In this document: positions 54,052-63,683 of the stretch, piece by piece | Position numbering within the stretch: position 1 is the stretch's first letter | How the letters are laid out: the number at the start of each line of letters is the position of its first letter | Source: Terfezia claveryi | Taxonomy: Eukaryota; Ascomycota; Pezizomycetes; Pezizales; Pezizaceae | NCBI GenBank assembly: GCA_015179025.1 | Contig: WHUX01000115.1 | Span: 62,001-126,000 of the forward strand | Reading direction: 5' to 3' | Length of the DNA stretch: 64,000 nucleotides | Notes under the pieces: model-generated | Databases searched by the model: none | Told to the model about the DNA's origin: nothing | What the model saw: the letters and a program-made list of their open reading frames with translations, nothing else | Program-made: the position numbers and the translations under genes

Positions 54052-55577
54052 GCGCTGTTACTTGAACCTGTGTGTGCTTGGCATATTTTCCATTCTCTCA
54101 GGCAGTGCGCCTATATCGGCAGTAGTCTCGGCACCCGACCCTCGAGCTTGGCAACTATCGGAAGCATGTCCTCAGAATGTGAAAGATTACTATCATATAA
54201 TAGAAAACCTGCCGTAACCCAGAAACACCCCCATCTAGTATGAAAAGAAAAGGCACCATAGCCTCAAGCAAAAACGTTTCCACAACATCATGAGCTCAAG
54301 TTTTGTATGATAGCTGAAGAGAAGGAAAAACTGTCCTATCCGGATAAGCGAAAGGAAAATTACGCCCCTCAAACCCGCACCAACCCAGAGAAAAAAACAT
54401 CCCTATGCCGTAGAAAATTAAGACAAAAAAAAGCAACAAGCCCAATGCAGGAAACAAAAACAGCCATAGCTTCAAACATACATTGACTTCCAACCAGGAG
54501 CTTCACTGATATGATTCATCACATGCTGAAACTTCCACTTCTTCACCTCAACTTCTGACATCTCGTCAAAAAACTCCTCCATATTTCCAACCTCTGGTCT
54601 GGGGACAAGATCAAAAGGATCAGCCTTCTTGAAAAACCCTTGTTGCTCTAGCATTGAACCCTCAGCGGGAACCCCTTGTGAGCCCCCCCCCCCCGAGGCA
54701 GTCTTTGAGCTTACATCTATTGATATATGGGCCCTCTCCACGTCCGTGCAGGATATACTCCATCAAGGCGACCCCACAATGAAGTCCGAAGGTAACGCTC
54801 TCAATGCCTTCGGAGACTGAGTTTAACCATGAAAACTGCAAGTCCGTAAGAAGTACCACTACGGGATAATTGGAGCAGGCATTAGTTGCTATCAATTCCA
54901 TGATTGCCTGTCTACAATCAGCTTCTTTGATCTCCTTGTTCAACTCGATTGCAAGTTGCATTCCACCATGGGAGTTGAAATCTCTGATGTATCTAGTCGG
55001 GAGAACTATGAAATCTGTTGTTCCCTTGAGGAAATACTTTGAGGTGCCTTCTCCAACCGTGTAATTAAGGAAGGAGGTATTGTTGGCAACAGGATGAAAT
55101 TGCATGTTTTCAGGCAAAGTGATATGAGTCCTGAGCCAGGCCAAGCTTTTATCCATCTGTGCGTCCTCTTTTTCTGGACCCCAGTTGAACTCCTCATGGA
55201 CCCCAGTTGAACTCCTCAAATGTTCTATTCACGGGTGGAACCTCAAATTCCACGGATACCCTCAGTAGGCCAAGATAATTCATGATACTCTTGTATTGTG
55301 AAGTGGAGACTCTCGATATGGAGATTTTGACCGACATTTGGCGGAGTGCTAAATTATATGGGCTGATATAGACAAGGAATATACAAGGTAGAACCCTACC
55401 TTTAACATCCTCCCGGATCTCTTCGAGAATATCTAGCTTACGCTTGAGGCTCTCATCTTGCCCGATATCGGGAGTGACGACGGGAACAGCTTGAAGATAT
55501 CAGTATAAGATATTATAATATAGCAAGTGGAAGCTTACGCTGTGGTGGATTGATGTTACGGATCCTGCCTTGCCCTG

Positions 55578-55830
55578 CCCCTGACTGCGGCCCTGGAGCT
55601 ACCTGGCGGCCCACGGACTCGCCAGCGTATGCTCATGTGCGGCTGCACACAACCCCAACTCCTCGATCCTTAACCGCGGCCCCGGAGCTACCTGGCGACC
55701 CACGCACTCGCCAGCCTAGGCTCACGTGCGGCTGCACACAACCTCGATCCTTGAACTCGAACCCACGGCCCCGTAGCTACTGGCGACCCACGCACTCGCC
55801 AGCCTATGCTCACGTGCAGCCTCACATGAC
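55578..55830 (+). repeat. Tandem repeat of about 90 bp, three copies
   Basis: GCGGCCC(T/C)GGAGCTACCTGG, then CCCACG(G/C)ACTCGCCAGC and CTCA(T/C)GTGCGGCTGCACA recur three times. It lies in the non-coding middle of the SAM-like pseudogene. Confidence 0.85.
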
Positions 55831-56325
55831 CCTGACTCAGCACGAGATGTGCTATTGCTGGCTCTCTGGCTATCGCCTCGATCCCGGCAACCCTGATCCC
55901 TGACCCCTGGACCCTGACCTGCTGAGATAACCGACCGCATCCCGGGAATCTCAACCAGGTACAGTATTCGCTCGCCTCTGGAATCTGCTCGAAGGTTCCA
56001 CCAGATCTAGACTTCACGGATATGTAAGCTATATGGTTTTCTAGCTCTATATCAAATACCTCGTCCTTAAACCCTTGCTCCTTGTAATTTTGCCTGCTCG
56101 CTTGTAAGATCTTCCATGGTCTTCCGTTGTGTTCTGCGTTCGGTCTCCGCAGCGCTGGCTCTCTATCTTCCTGTCTTCTCTTCTCTTCTTACGCAACAAC
56201 CTGTTACCCCTCCTGTATTTAGTGCTCCAAGCAATAAATGCCTCTCTCCCGAATATCCGCTCGAGTGTAGCTCAGACTGCCTCGCACCTGTCCTTGGATA
56301 TGCCGCCCATTAGCCGCCCCATTAG

Positions 56326-56420
56326 GCTCTGGTTTCGCCCAAGTCTCCCGCCCCTCTAGACTCTGGTTGCGCCCAAGTCTCCTGCCTCCTGAGACTCTGG
56401 TTTCGCCCAAGTCCCCCAAC
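56326..56420 (+). repeat. Tandem repeat of about 37 bp, three copies
   Basis: CTCTGGTTTCGCCCAAGTC followed by (C/T)CCTGCC(T/C)C-like sequence, repeated. On the minus strand it adds degenerate RNQSL...ETW units to the frame behind the SAM-like head. Confidence 0.8.
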
Positions 56421-57184
56421 GCCTCGCTCTCGCTTGCTCCGCTCGCTCCTGCTTGCTCCGCTGGTGCCTGCTTGCTCGTGCTTGCCTTGCCCTACTTCCC
56501 TTGCTTGCCCTTTGCCTTGCTCGGCGAGCCCTGCCACCCGATCCTTAACAATTGACCACGAAGGTGATGAGTTCCTGGACACGCCAGGAGGCAGCTGGCA
56601 ATCCTTTACAAGCATCTCCACAGTCATCTTGCGGAAATGACGTCCACGGATTTTACTCTCGTAGATAAGGTCGATATCGGCTTGGTCAAGACCGTATGCA
56701 TCCTTGTTGTCCTCAAGATACATTTTCACATGGCCTCTGTTCCAGTGCCGGAAATTTGGCGGGAGGTCGGGAGGGATGTTGGGGTGCTCGGGATTGCCGA
56801 CGGTATTAGAGCTATCTGGGTCTACTGCAGGAGGCATACTGACGCAACTGGGGTGGTGAACTATGGAAATGATCACACACAGAATGAAGCTCGACCCACT
56901 GATCTTCTGATCTTGTGGGGAATCTGTATGATGTGAAGGAGGAATATGTTCGTTGTATGCCCAAGGAGCAATGTTAAGCTTGCGATGGGTATTGCGCTCT
57001 GAAGAAACCTGCGCCAAGACTTGCCAAGACCTTCATAATCGGGTAGCTTTGCCAAGAACCTTTTAACCTAATAGGTAATTGCGCTAACTGCAAACGGCAC
57101 CGCAGAAAACAAAGCCTTTTTTTTTTGAGGGGGGGGGAAACTCATTACTTTACTTGTATGTGCAAGCCTTAAGGGTCGCAGGCA

Positions 57185-57243
57185 TGAAAACCATGCTTTC
57201 GCAGCCTCTCTAAAAGCATTAAAACCATGCTTTCGCAGCCTCA
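57185..57243 (+). repeat. Two copies of the CCATGCTTTCGCAGCC minisatellite
   Basis: AAAACCATGCTTTCGCAGCC occurs twice, 36 bases apart; same family as 44393-44516. Confidence 0.8.
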
Positions 57244-57409
57244 CAATATACGTGACAAGTCGCTTGCCCGGCAGCTATCGACTTCAGGTGTGTCAAGCAT
57301 GCCTTCGTAGGTTTCGTACTTCATAACTCTAGTTCTTTTTACTTTCGCACCCCTTCTGGGTTTCTGGTAGGGCCTGGCCTGCTCTACCCACATGATCAGT
57401 GCCTGTGTT

Positions 57410-58085
57410 GAGAGTAATTCAGACATCTCGAGCATAGGGTAATTCAGACAGCTCGAGCATGTGTATTCGAGCATGGGGTAATTCAGACATCTCGAGCATG
57501 TGTATTCAGGCATCTCGATCGTGTAATTCAGGCATTGAGTATTCAGACATCTCCGAGCATGAGTATTCAGACATCTCGAGCATGTGTATTCAGACATCTC
57601 GAGCATGTGTATTCAGACATCTCGAGCATGCGGAATTCAGACATCTCGAGCATGTGTATTCAGGCATCTCGATCGTGTAATTCAGGCATTGAGTATTCAG
57701 ACATCTCCGAGCATGAGTATTCAGACATCTCGAGCATGTGTATTCAGACATCTCGAGCATGTGTATTCAGACATCTCGAGCATGCGGAATTCAGACTTCC
57801 TGAACATGGGAATTCAGATATCTCGAGCATAGGGTAATTCAGATATCTCGAGCATGCGGAATTCAGACTTCCTGAGCATGGGAATTCAGACATCTCGAGC
57901 ATGTGTATTCAGATATCTCGAGCATGTGGAATTCAGACATCCTGAGCATGTGGAATTCAGCCATCTCGAGCATGGGGTAATTCAGACATCTCGAGCATGT
58001 GTATTCAGGCATGGGATAATTCAGAAATCTCGAGTATGATTACTCAGACATCTCCGAGCATGTGTATTCAGACATCTCGACAGAC
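57410..58085 (+). repeat. 23-bp minisatellite, about 29 copies
   Basis: Unit ATTCAGACATCTCGAGCATG plus TGT, with variants (CATCTCGATC, CTTCCTGAGC). A higher-order duplication of about 180 bases is visible (57485-57660 versus 57655-57790). The long frames read through it (…FRHLEHVYSDISS…) are products of the periodicity. Confidence 0.95.
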
Positions 58086-59270
58086 TACTCGAGCTTGTGG
58101 GTAATGAATATGAAGCGATCATGAAGGGGGAATGAAATACGGTTTTGGGGTAGTCTTGTATATTGGTCTCAAGGAGATCAATATCATGCTGTATTGCACT
58201 ATACGAGGTGCTGATCAAGAGGCAATAACCTCTCGCAGAGTTAATAAGTTCTTAAGAATTCCTCGTAATCATTCTCCTCTTCTAATGAAGAGCCAATAGA
58301 TATAGGCATATACAGTATTTTCAGGTTCGAATTTAACAATGAAAGGGTTCTCAGGTTTCTGCGTGCCAAAAAATAAGGTTTCTGAGGTTTCTCGGGTGCC
58401 TTCGTTGCAGAACGGAGATGACTGCCACCGCGGCGCAAGCTCTTCACTTTGGAATTACGTTTAACCTATGTATGAGATCTTCTGTACAAAACTTCATTGG
58501 AACCGTGACAAGAGTAAAGACCAAACGCAATTGATATGCGTGATTCCCCTTGCAGATGTTTTATCACAAAGAACTATTGATCTACGTACCTGTACCGACG
58601 CGTAGTGTGGTTGCATTGTCTCGCACCTAATCTTGCCAGACGAACGGTGACAGTACAAGTTTAGTCCAAGATTGATTTTGCGCTCCTGGGCAAGAACGGC
58701 GCGAGGCAGGGACCTGAGCGCCGTTGATACCAGTTGGTTGAGGAACACAAGAGGAGGAGAATGAGAACCCTACATAGAGATGAACCATGACCCAAGCTAG
58801 TCTGGTTGGCACAACACCCTCCACAGGACCCAAGCCTTCCTCCAAACTCCCATTTAAAGTTAGTCTAGTTTTTAGTGCGTCAGTAGTAAGAGAAGACCTG
58901 TGTCAGCTAGGTAGCTTAGTTATACCTGCACAATAGTCTATGCCACTGCACAACCACACTGCTGATAGATGATTATTTCTAGTCTGGTTGGCAGATTATT
59001 TCACGTGCAGAACTGAGAACGGGAACCTGGCGTGCCAAGCTGGATGACACAGTTGATCCTATATGCCAGACGGTACTTCTTTACTACACACAAGCTGGCC
59101 GAAAGATCAACTACTATGTGGCATACCTTTCGAGAACAGTTGCTTTGGGGGATCGACTGCCATCTTGGGTGGACCTGACGGTTGAAACAGAAGAACGAAA
59201 GGGTTTTTAGGTTTCAACACGTACTTGTTGAGACCCACAGTATTCAGCCCAAGATGTTGGCTACAGGAGG
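58086..59270. other. Intergenic
   Basis: Short minus-strand frames without motif. TAGTCTGGTTGGCACAAC occurs at 58799 and TAGTCTGGTTGGCAG at 58980, the latter close to where the LTR-element sequence begins. Confidence 0.4.
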
Positions 59271-59399
59271 AGATATCCGTCCATTTGAAGACTTAATGAT
59301 GGAGGAGAGAATGCGGAATGTCATAATGGGAAAACACTGGCGTTAGCTAAGACAATGTTGAGGGTGTTTCGTTGATTCTTAAAAAATGATGCTTATGAG

Positions 59400-60000
59400 T
59401 TTTTGTGTTCCTTGGAGGAAGAGGTACAATCAGATTGAAACAAGCTGAGGGCTGCATTTACAGATAAATTTGCCTTTAGCAAGTCGTTGTCAATTGCTCA
59501 GCGAATGGACATTAAAAACCAGTTGATGCCATTGAAGCATGGCTCGAAACATATTTCAGAATATATCAAAGAAGCTCAGAGTCTATCTTTGAAGTTGCCA
59601 AAACAGTTGGATGAACTGTTGCCTATAGCGTTCATTGGGGGGATGTCAGACCGAGGAAAGAAGGAGCGGGTATCATTTGCAGTCACAGAAAACTCTGAGC
59701 CATGTGGAGGGCAAAAGTTGCCAAGAGTAGGCAGGTGGAACAGTGGTGACAGCGGCGTCAGCCTCTATAGACAAGATAGATGAGATTATCAAACTTTTGA
59801 AGAGTCTCCAGGTCAATGTTTCTCAAGGAGGGGGAGGGCTAATTGGAGGGCTAATTCAAGAAATACACTGCAATATGGTATGGGTCCAGCATACGAGCAT
59901 CAAGCTATGGTGCCATTTATATCAAATATTCGGCAACGACTAGTCAATCCAAACATTACATGCTACAACTGTGGAGCAAAAGGCATTACTCTACGTCTTG
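59400..60000 (+). pseudogene. Gag capsid and CCHC knuckle, broken
   Basis: After stops, the frame 59487-59783 encodes AQRMDIKNQLMPLKHGSKHI, EYIKEAQSLSLKLPKQLDEL and FIGGMSDRGKKERVSFAV, matching the retrotransposon gag capsid pattern. At 59960 CYNCGAKG starts a zinc knuckle whose remaining His and Cys are read only in the next phase, so one base seems lost. In-frame stops upstream (59351, 59440) confirm decay. Confidence 0.65.
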
Positions 60001-60208
60001 TACAAATCCTTCACTGTCCTCCGGGGAGCAGAGGGCAGTACGATAACAAGTGACAGCTCAGGTGGCAGACTAGGTACAGAGCTCGGATTGCAGTGGTGTC
60101 TGCCCTACTCTTAGTTATTGGTCCTCAATTGCGAACGGCAGGGCGTTTGGGCACAATGGTGTTACCAGGTGGAAGGAAAGAGATAATTACAGCGGCCAGG
60201 TTGGATGA

Positions 60209-60643
60209 TTGAATGTGGTGATATTGGCAGCGAAGGTGCCGGGGTTGCAACAGAAACCACTCAAGGTGGTGGCACCAGCAGTCGGAGAGAAAAGAATAAG
60301 ACCGGTGGATGAAGACAGACGAGAGGATGCAGCGAGCGTATTGAACACAGAAGGTGACGACCCTATGTTTATTCTAGTAGTAGAGCAGGCAGATAAACGG
60401 CTTGACGAACAGCTTGACGAACAGCTCGGCGAACAGCTCGACGGACAGCTCAACAAAAAGCTCCATGAACAGCTTGACAAACAGCTTGGGGAACAGCTGG
60501 AAGAAGAGCTCGACAAACAGCTCGATGAACAGCTCGACGAACGGAAAGCCGGTAGTGTCCCTATTGCGTGGGTGGATTTGACGTTGGCACAATTATTTGA
60601 CAATAGTACTAAACTACGAAAACAATTGGCACTTTTGCTATAA
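60209..60643 (+). pseudogene. Gag-pro linker with EQLD coiled-coil repeats
   Basis: 144 open codons: a basic N-terminal part, then about 13 four-residue units of the type DEQL, then SVPIAWVDLTLAQLFDNSTK, which resembles the linker ahead of the protease in fungal Ty3-like elements. A four-residue period is not a canonical heptad, but alternating Leu should favour a helix bundle. Further on (about 60680-60830) an ESFRITVGVS stretch resembles the start of the protease, with a stop. Confidence 0.5.
60395..60545 (+). repeat. 12-bp coding microsatellite (GAACAGCT(C/T)GAC)n
   Basis: About 13 units of 12 bases with third-position variation. It keeps the frame and encodes DEQL-type units. Confidence 0.9.
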
Positions 60644-60945
60644 TCCTGGAGCTAGGAAGTGGAAGGCCGATGCCTCTGGCAGTGAGAGCTTTAGAATCAC
60701 TGTCGGGGTGTCACGATTCAGTCCGTCTGGTAATGTATGGGTTCGGGTGATTTATGGTACAGTAAAAGAGCATTGATATCATGTAGACGATGTGAAAGTT
60801 TATGTGAGAAGGGATGGGAATGCAGATAGGGACACTGGGACAGAAGTAGCTTATGAAAATGCAGTTTTGCGTTGGGGTGAGAGCTGGGGAAGTTTCATTG
60901 AGTGCAGGTGGTGTCTCGCTTGAAGAAGGGGGATGGGCGGGATGA

Positions 60946-61272
60946 GTTAAAACACAATGATCTGATTGTGGTGGAAGATCGCTTATATTGAGCTTCTTCA
61001 ATCTGAAATTCTCAATAACAATAGTTAGAAAAAGGAGAGAAAGTAAAAAACGAGAGAAAGTAGAAAACAGCGGAACATCTACCACATTCCAATCCCGCAA
61101 CTGTTTGACCACAAAACCTCTTGCTTGCATTCAGTGTCCGAGAACCCCGCAACCGTTGGACCACACCCCCAAGCCGACTGCAGTATCCCATGCTCAACAA
61201 TTCAATCTACCACATTTTTAAAGGTATCTTGCCTTTCCCCGACATCAGCTGGCACGGATTGCTACATTCAAC
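60946..61272 (+). repeat. 3' LTR of the gag-bearing element
   Basis: Bounded by TGAGTTAAAACACAATG and CTACATTCAACA. It matches 63684-63985 in reverse through phrases such as TCCGTGCCAGCTGATG, GGGAAAGGCAAGAT and GGGATTGGAATGTGG. Confidence 0.6.
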
Positions 61273-61695
61273 AGTGTTTGTGGAGAGAATACATGTTGGC
61301 TTTAGTTTAAGTTGTTTTCACACAGGACGTGTGCTTTGAGAGGGGGGGATGGTCTGTGGGGTGTTAAATACCAGAAGGGGAAAGAAGAGCTAGAAGAGAG
61401 CAATACCATATAATGAGGCACGGTAGATAGCCTCCATAGAAAGAGACTCTACTCTTTGCCTCTACGAGGGACTTGACTCCTTGATGAACCATTTATCCCT
61501 ACAGCGACAATAAAATCTTTCAAAGTCTATTCCGACAGTCGACCAGTGATCATGGCGGGAAAAATGTAGGTCATGAAAGTTTAGTCAGGTTATGGAAGTT
61601 TATCTCTAATGTTAATAGCCATTATTACACGGGATGGAATGAGTGGCAAGGGACAAGGGATCTAAACTATAAGTATGGCTCAGCAGTTCCAAGTG

Positions 61696-61702
61696 TATAT
61701 AA
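61696..61702 (+). promoter_or_regulatory. TATA box of protease gene 2
   Basis: TATATAA lies 34-40 bases before the ATG at 61736, the same tight spacing as in the other protease gene. A short leader is implied. Confidence 0.6.
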
Positions 61703-61735
61703 CAGGGCTATACTAATATCCTATCCAAATACAGC

Positions 61736-62986
61736 ATGGACACCATGGATTATTCAACCCAGGATAGGCATACAATTCCCACCTTGCGCTGGACAACCGT
61801 GCCTCCTGATTCATCCTCTGCAGAATTCTTCAGAACCTCTGTGGATTATCTTTGCCAAGTTTTATCTCATTTCCGTATTTCTGCTATTGAGTTGCTAGCA
61901 CTCAAAAGCCGAAGCAATGAGAATCCGAGACCGGTATTGGTTATTACTTTACATCCAGCTGAATCCCACCGTGAAGACGAGTTGGTAACGTTCGCGGCAC
62001 AACGGAGATTCACCGAGCTTGTTGCAGTAAGGGAGGTTATCATTGGCATTGGGCTTGTAGAGAGGCAGAGGAGGAAGATTCGAAATGGTGACAGTATTTC
62101 AGCTTATACCGATCATCTTAGCCAAGGGTCATTGGGGGGAGTTATTTCTGTTGGCAACAAATTCTATGGGACAACATGCTACCATGTCGTGCACCCTACA
62201 AAAGATGCAGCAACCGAACCTGAACAATTATCGTTATCATCACCCTCACAACGTACTATCATTGAGTCAAGATTGGAAGCCGCATCAGCCTTGAATGAGG
62301 CAAGAAGCGACCTTCTGAATGTCCAACGCCAAATCACGGAGGGATCACGGCAACCAGACGAGGCGACAAATTTCGAACTAGAGGTGTCGTTTTGTGAGAG
62401 ACGAGTTCAAGAAGCTCTAGAAGAAACAGAAATAGGCACAGTGCCCCTAAGCAGAAATCAAATAACGACTAGAGATTGGAATGGTCGAAATACCTCTGTT
62501 GATTGGACAATCTTCACAATCCCTTCCAGCAGGCATGTCACCATCCCTAACAAAATTGATTTATCAGGGATAGGCTCGCCCTATCCTAGTGGGATTTGCA
62601 GAGTCTTGAAGATATATGATGGGTCAACAATTCATACAGCTGGCTCTGGAATTGTTGAGCCCAAGGTTGTATACAAAGATGGGGTATCCTCCGGCGCAAC
62701 GAAAGGCATAATTGGGCATGGGTTGGCTAGGGTCAACTTTGATGGTATGGGCAAATTTACGGATGAATTATTCATTATTTCAGATCGTCCGTTCAAGGCG
62801 TTCTCTGAGAATGGAGATAGTGGTTCATGGCTTGTAGGCGAGGACAACGATCTATATGGTTTCATTATTGGGGGTCTTGTAGACCGCAAAAATCTTGCAT
62901 ACAGGACCTACTTCACGGATATTAGGTTGCTCTGGGCGGAGATTCAGGAACTGACGGGGGAGATCCCTCAGTTACCACAGTTGTAG
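61736..62986 (+). CDS. Chymotrypsin-fold serine protease-like protein, intronless
   Basis: 416 residues, uninterrupted, start supported by the TATA box. N-terminal domain about 1-110 with a helix and a RPVLVITLHPAE strand, comparable to PSIYISCPKP in the gene at 25.3-26.9 kb. Triad: His150 in GTTCYHVVH, Asp256 in SVDWTIFTIP, Ser362 in ENGDSGSWLVG. VYKDGVSSGATKGIIG (about 312-327) corresponds to the RTTG strand before the Ser. Between His and Asp a long charged helical insertion (about 172-234, RLEAASALNEARSDLLNVQ) is present, as in the relative. No signal peptide. Substrate and partner unknown; an intracellular role in a signalling or conflict pathway is inference. Confidence 0.85.
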   Translation: MDTMDYSTQDRHTIPTLRWTTVPPDSSSAEFFRTSVDYLCQVLSHFRISAIELLALKSRSNENPRPVLVITLHPAESHREDELVTFAAQRRFTELVAVREVIIGIGLVERQRRKIRNGDSISAYTDHLSQGSLGGVISVGNKFYGTTCYHVVHPTKDAATEPEQLSLSSPSQRTIIESRLEAASALNEARSDLLNVQRQITEGSRQPDEATNFELEVSFCERRVQEALEETEIGTVPLSRNQITTRDWNGRNTSVDWTIFTIPSSRHVTIPNKIDLSGIGSPYPSGICRVLKIYDGSTIHTAGSGIVEPKVVYKDGVSSGATKGIIGHGLARVNFDGMGKFTDELFIISDRPFKAFSENGDSGSWLVGEDNDLYGFIIGGLVDRKNLAYRTYFTDIRLLWAEIQELTGEIPQLPQL

Positions 62987-63079
62987 CTAAGAATTGCTAG
63001 TCTTGTAGTTTAGAATGGGCGGAAAACGGGTGGCACCAGGGGCAGAAAGGAATGATAAAGGAAACAATTGCATAAATGA

Positions 63080-63230
63080 TAGATTTTATTTTTATTTTTA
63101 GAGTCTGTACGTTGATTCGACAAAATGCATGCGACGGCCCCGTCCGTTCCCTTCGTCTTTGAAGACTTGGTACAGAGTACACACCGCCACGTCCATGAAC
63201 CTTCATCCCTATCTGACCACTCTGTACATG
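63080..63230 (-). mobile_element. LINE 3'-tail copy (inner-LINE family)
   Basis: TTTTATTTTTAGAGTCTGTAC followed by GCGACGGCCCCGTCCGTTCC matches 36905-36965 of the inner LINE (TTTTAGAATCTGTACAT, GATGGCCCCGTTCCC). A 5'-truncated copy on the minus strand; right boundary uncertain. Confidence 0.6.
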
Positions 63231-63487
63231 AAAAGAGACTGGAGTAGAAAGGAAAACTATAACTGAACTGGTAGTGTTGCCCATTCTCCTATGACAGCCA
63301 ACGTGCTCCATGACCCCCCCCCCCCCTGGATCGATGTTTTCTTCACATCCTGTATTGTGTCTACCATGGGTCTTTGGCAGGGTATTCCATACACAGCAGA
63401 TGCCTTTGTGTCAACGCATTCATCCTCAGTCTCGACCGGCTTTGCAGCTGCTGGTATGCCTTGTGTCCCACTTGACGTTTATTTTAG

Positions 63488-63683
63488 TTTTTTTTTTTTG
63501 AAGCTATACGTCTAGGGAGCCTAAGGCTATGAGACGGCCGTTCTCACATTTAAAGGCTCGGTACCCTCACACTTCCAAGCCGAAGAGATCAATGGTACAG
63601 AAATAACCCCTTCTTCCGGCTCCACGCCCCTACCAGCCCTTCCCCTAACCAATAATAGCCTCCTCCGCCACGCCCCATCCCGT
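63488..63683 (-). mobile_element. LINE 3'-tail copy (inner-LINE family)
   Basis: A T run is followed by GGAGCCTAAGGCTATGAGA, identical in core to 36929-36947, and later by ACCCCTTC and CCACGCCCCT, matching 37047-37070. About 190 bases of 3' untranslated sequence; it ends where the LTR begins. Confidence 0.75.

Larger units (their letters stand above)
54472..56837 (-). pseudogene. SAM-like / PD-(D/E)XK-like effector gene, decayed
   Basis: The start at 56837 (MPPAVDPDSS) leads into HWNRGHVKMYLEDNKDAYGL, the same SAM-like head as in the gene at 49164. Further 3' are exon-like pieces: one encoding DESLKRKLDILEEIREDV, then a GTAGGG...TTTAG intron (about 55400-55350) and an exon with SVKISISRVSTSQYKSIMNY. 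The tail has FIVLPTRYI, MQLAIELNKEIKEADCRQAI and VVVLLTDLQFSWL, a PD-(D/E)XK-like core (E-x-N here where E-x-K is usual). A 22-base tandem duplication (55185-55215) and a frame change at a C run (54687-54695) break it. No NTPase between head and tail, so the architecture differs from the neighbour. That head and tail are one gene is inference. Confidence 0.55.
59271..61272 (+). mobile_element. 5'-truncated gag-bearing LTR element
   Basis: Gag coding, zinc knuckle, coiled-coil linker and a short protease-like stretch are followed by a purine tract (GAAGAAGGGGGATGGGCGGG at about 60925) and a 3' LTR (60946-61272, TGAGTT...TTCAACA). No RT or integrase and no 5' LTR is present in the 1.2 kb upstream. 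A related LTR lies inverted at 63684-64000. Confidence 0.65.

Noticed and set aside
57459..58039. Frames encoding repeated YSDISSM / FRHLEH peptides
   Set aside because: By-products of the 23-bp minisatellite.
57410..58085. CRISPR array (regular short repeats)
   Set aside because: The units are contiguous with no unique spacers and the genome is evidently fungal; it is a minisatellite.
60946..61272. LTR read as a minus-strand element starting TGTTGAATG
   Set aside because: A purine tract lies directly before the plus-strand start and no primer-binding site follows the alternative end; the plus orientation also agrees with the gag.
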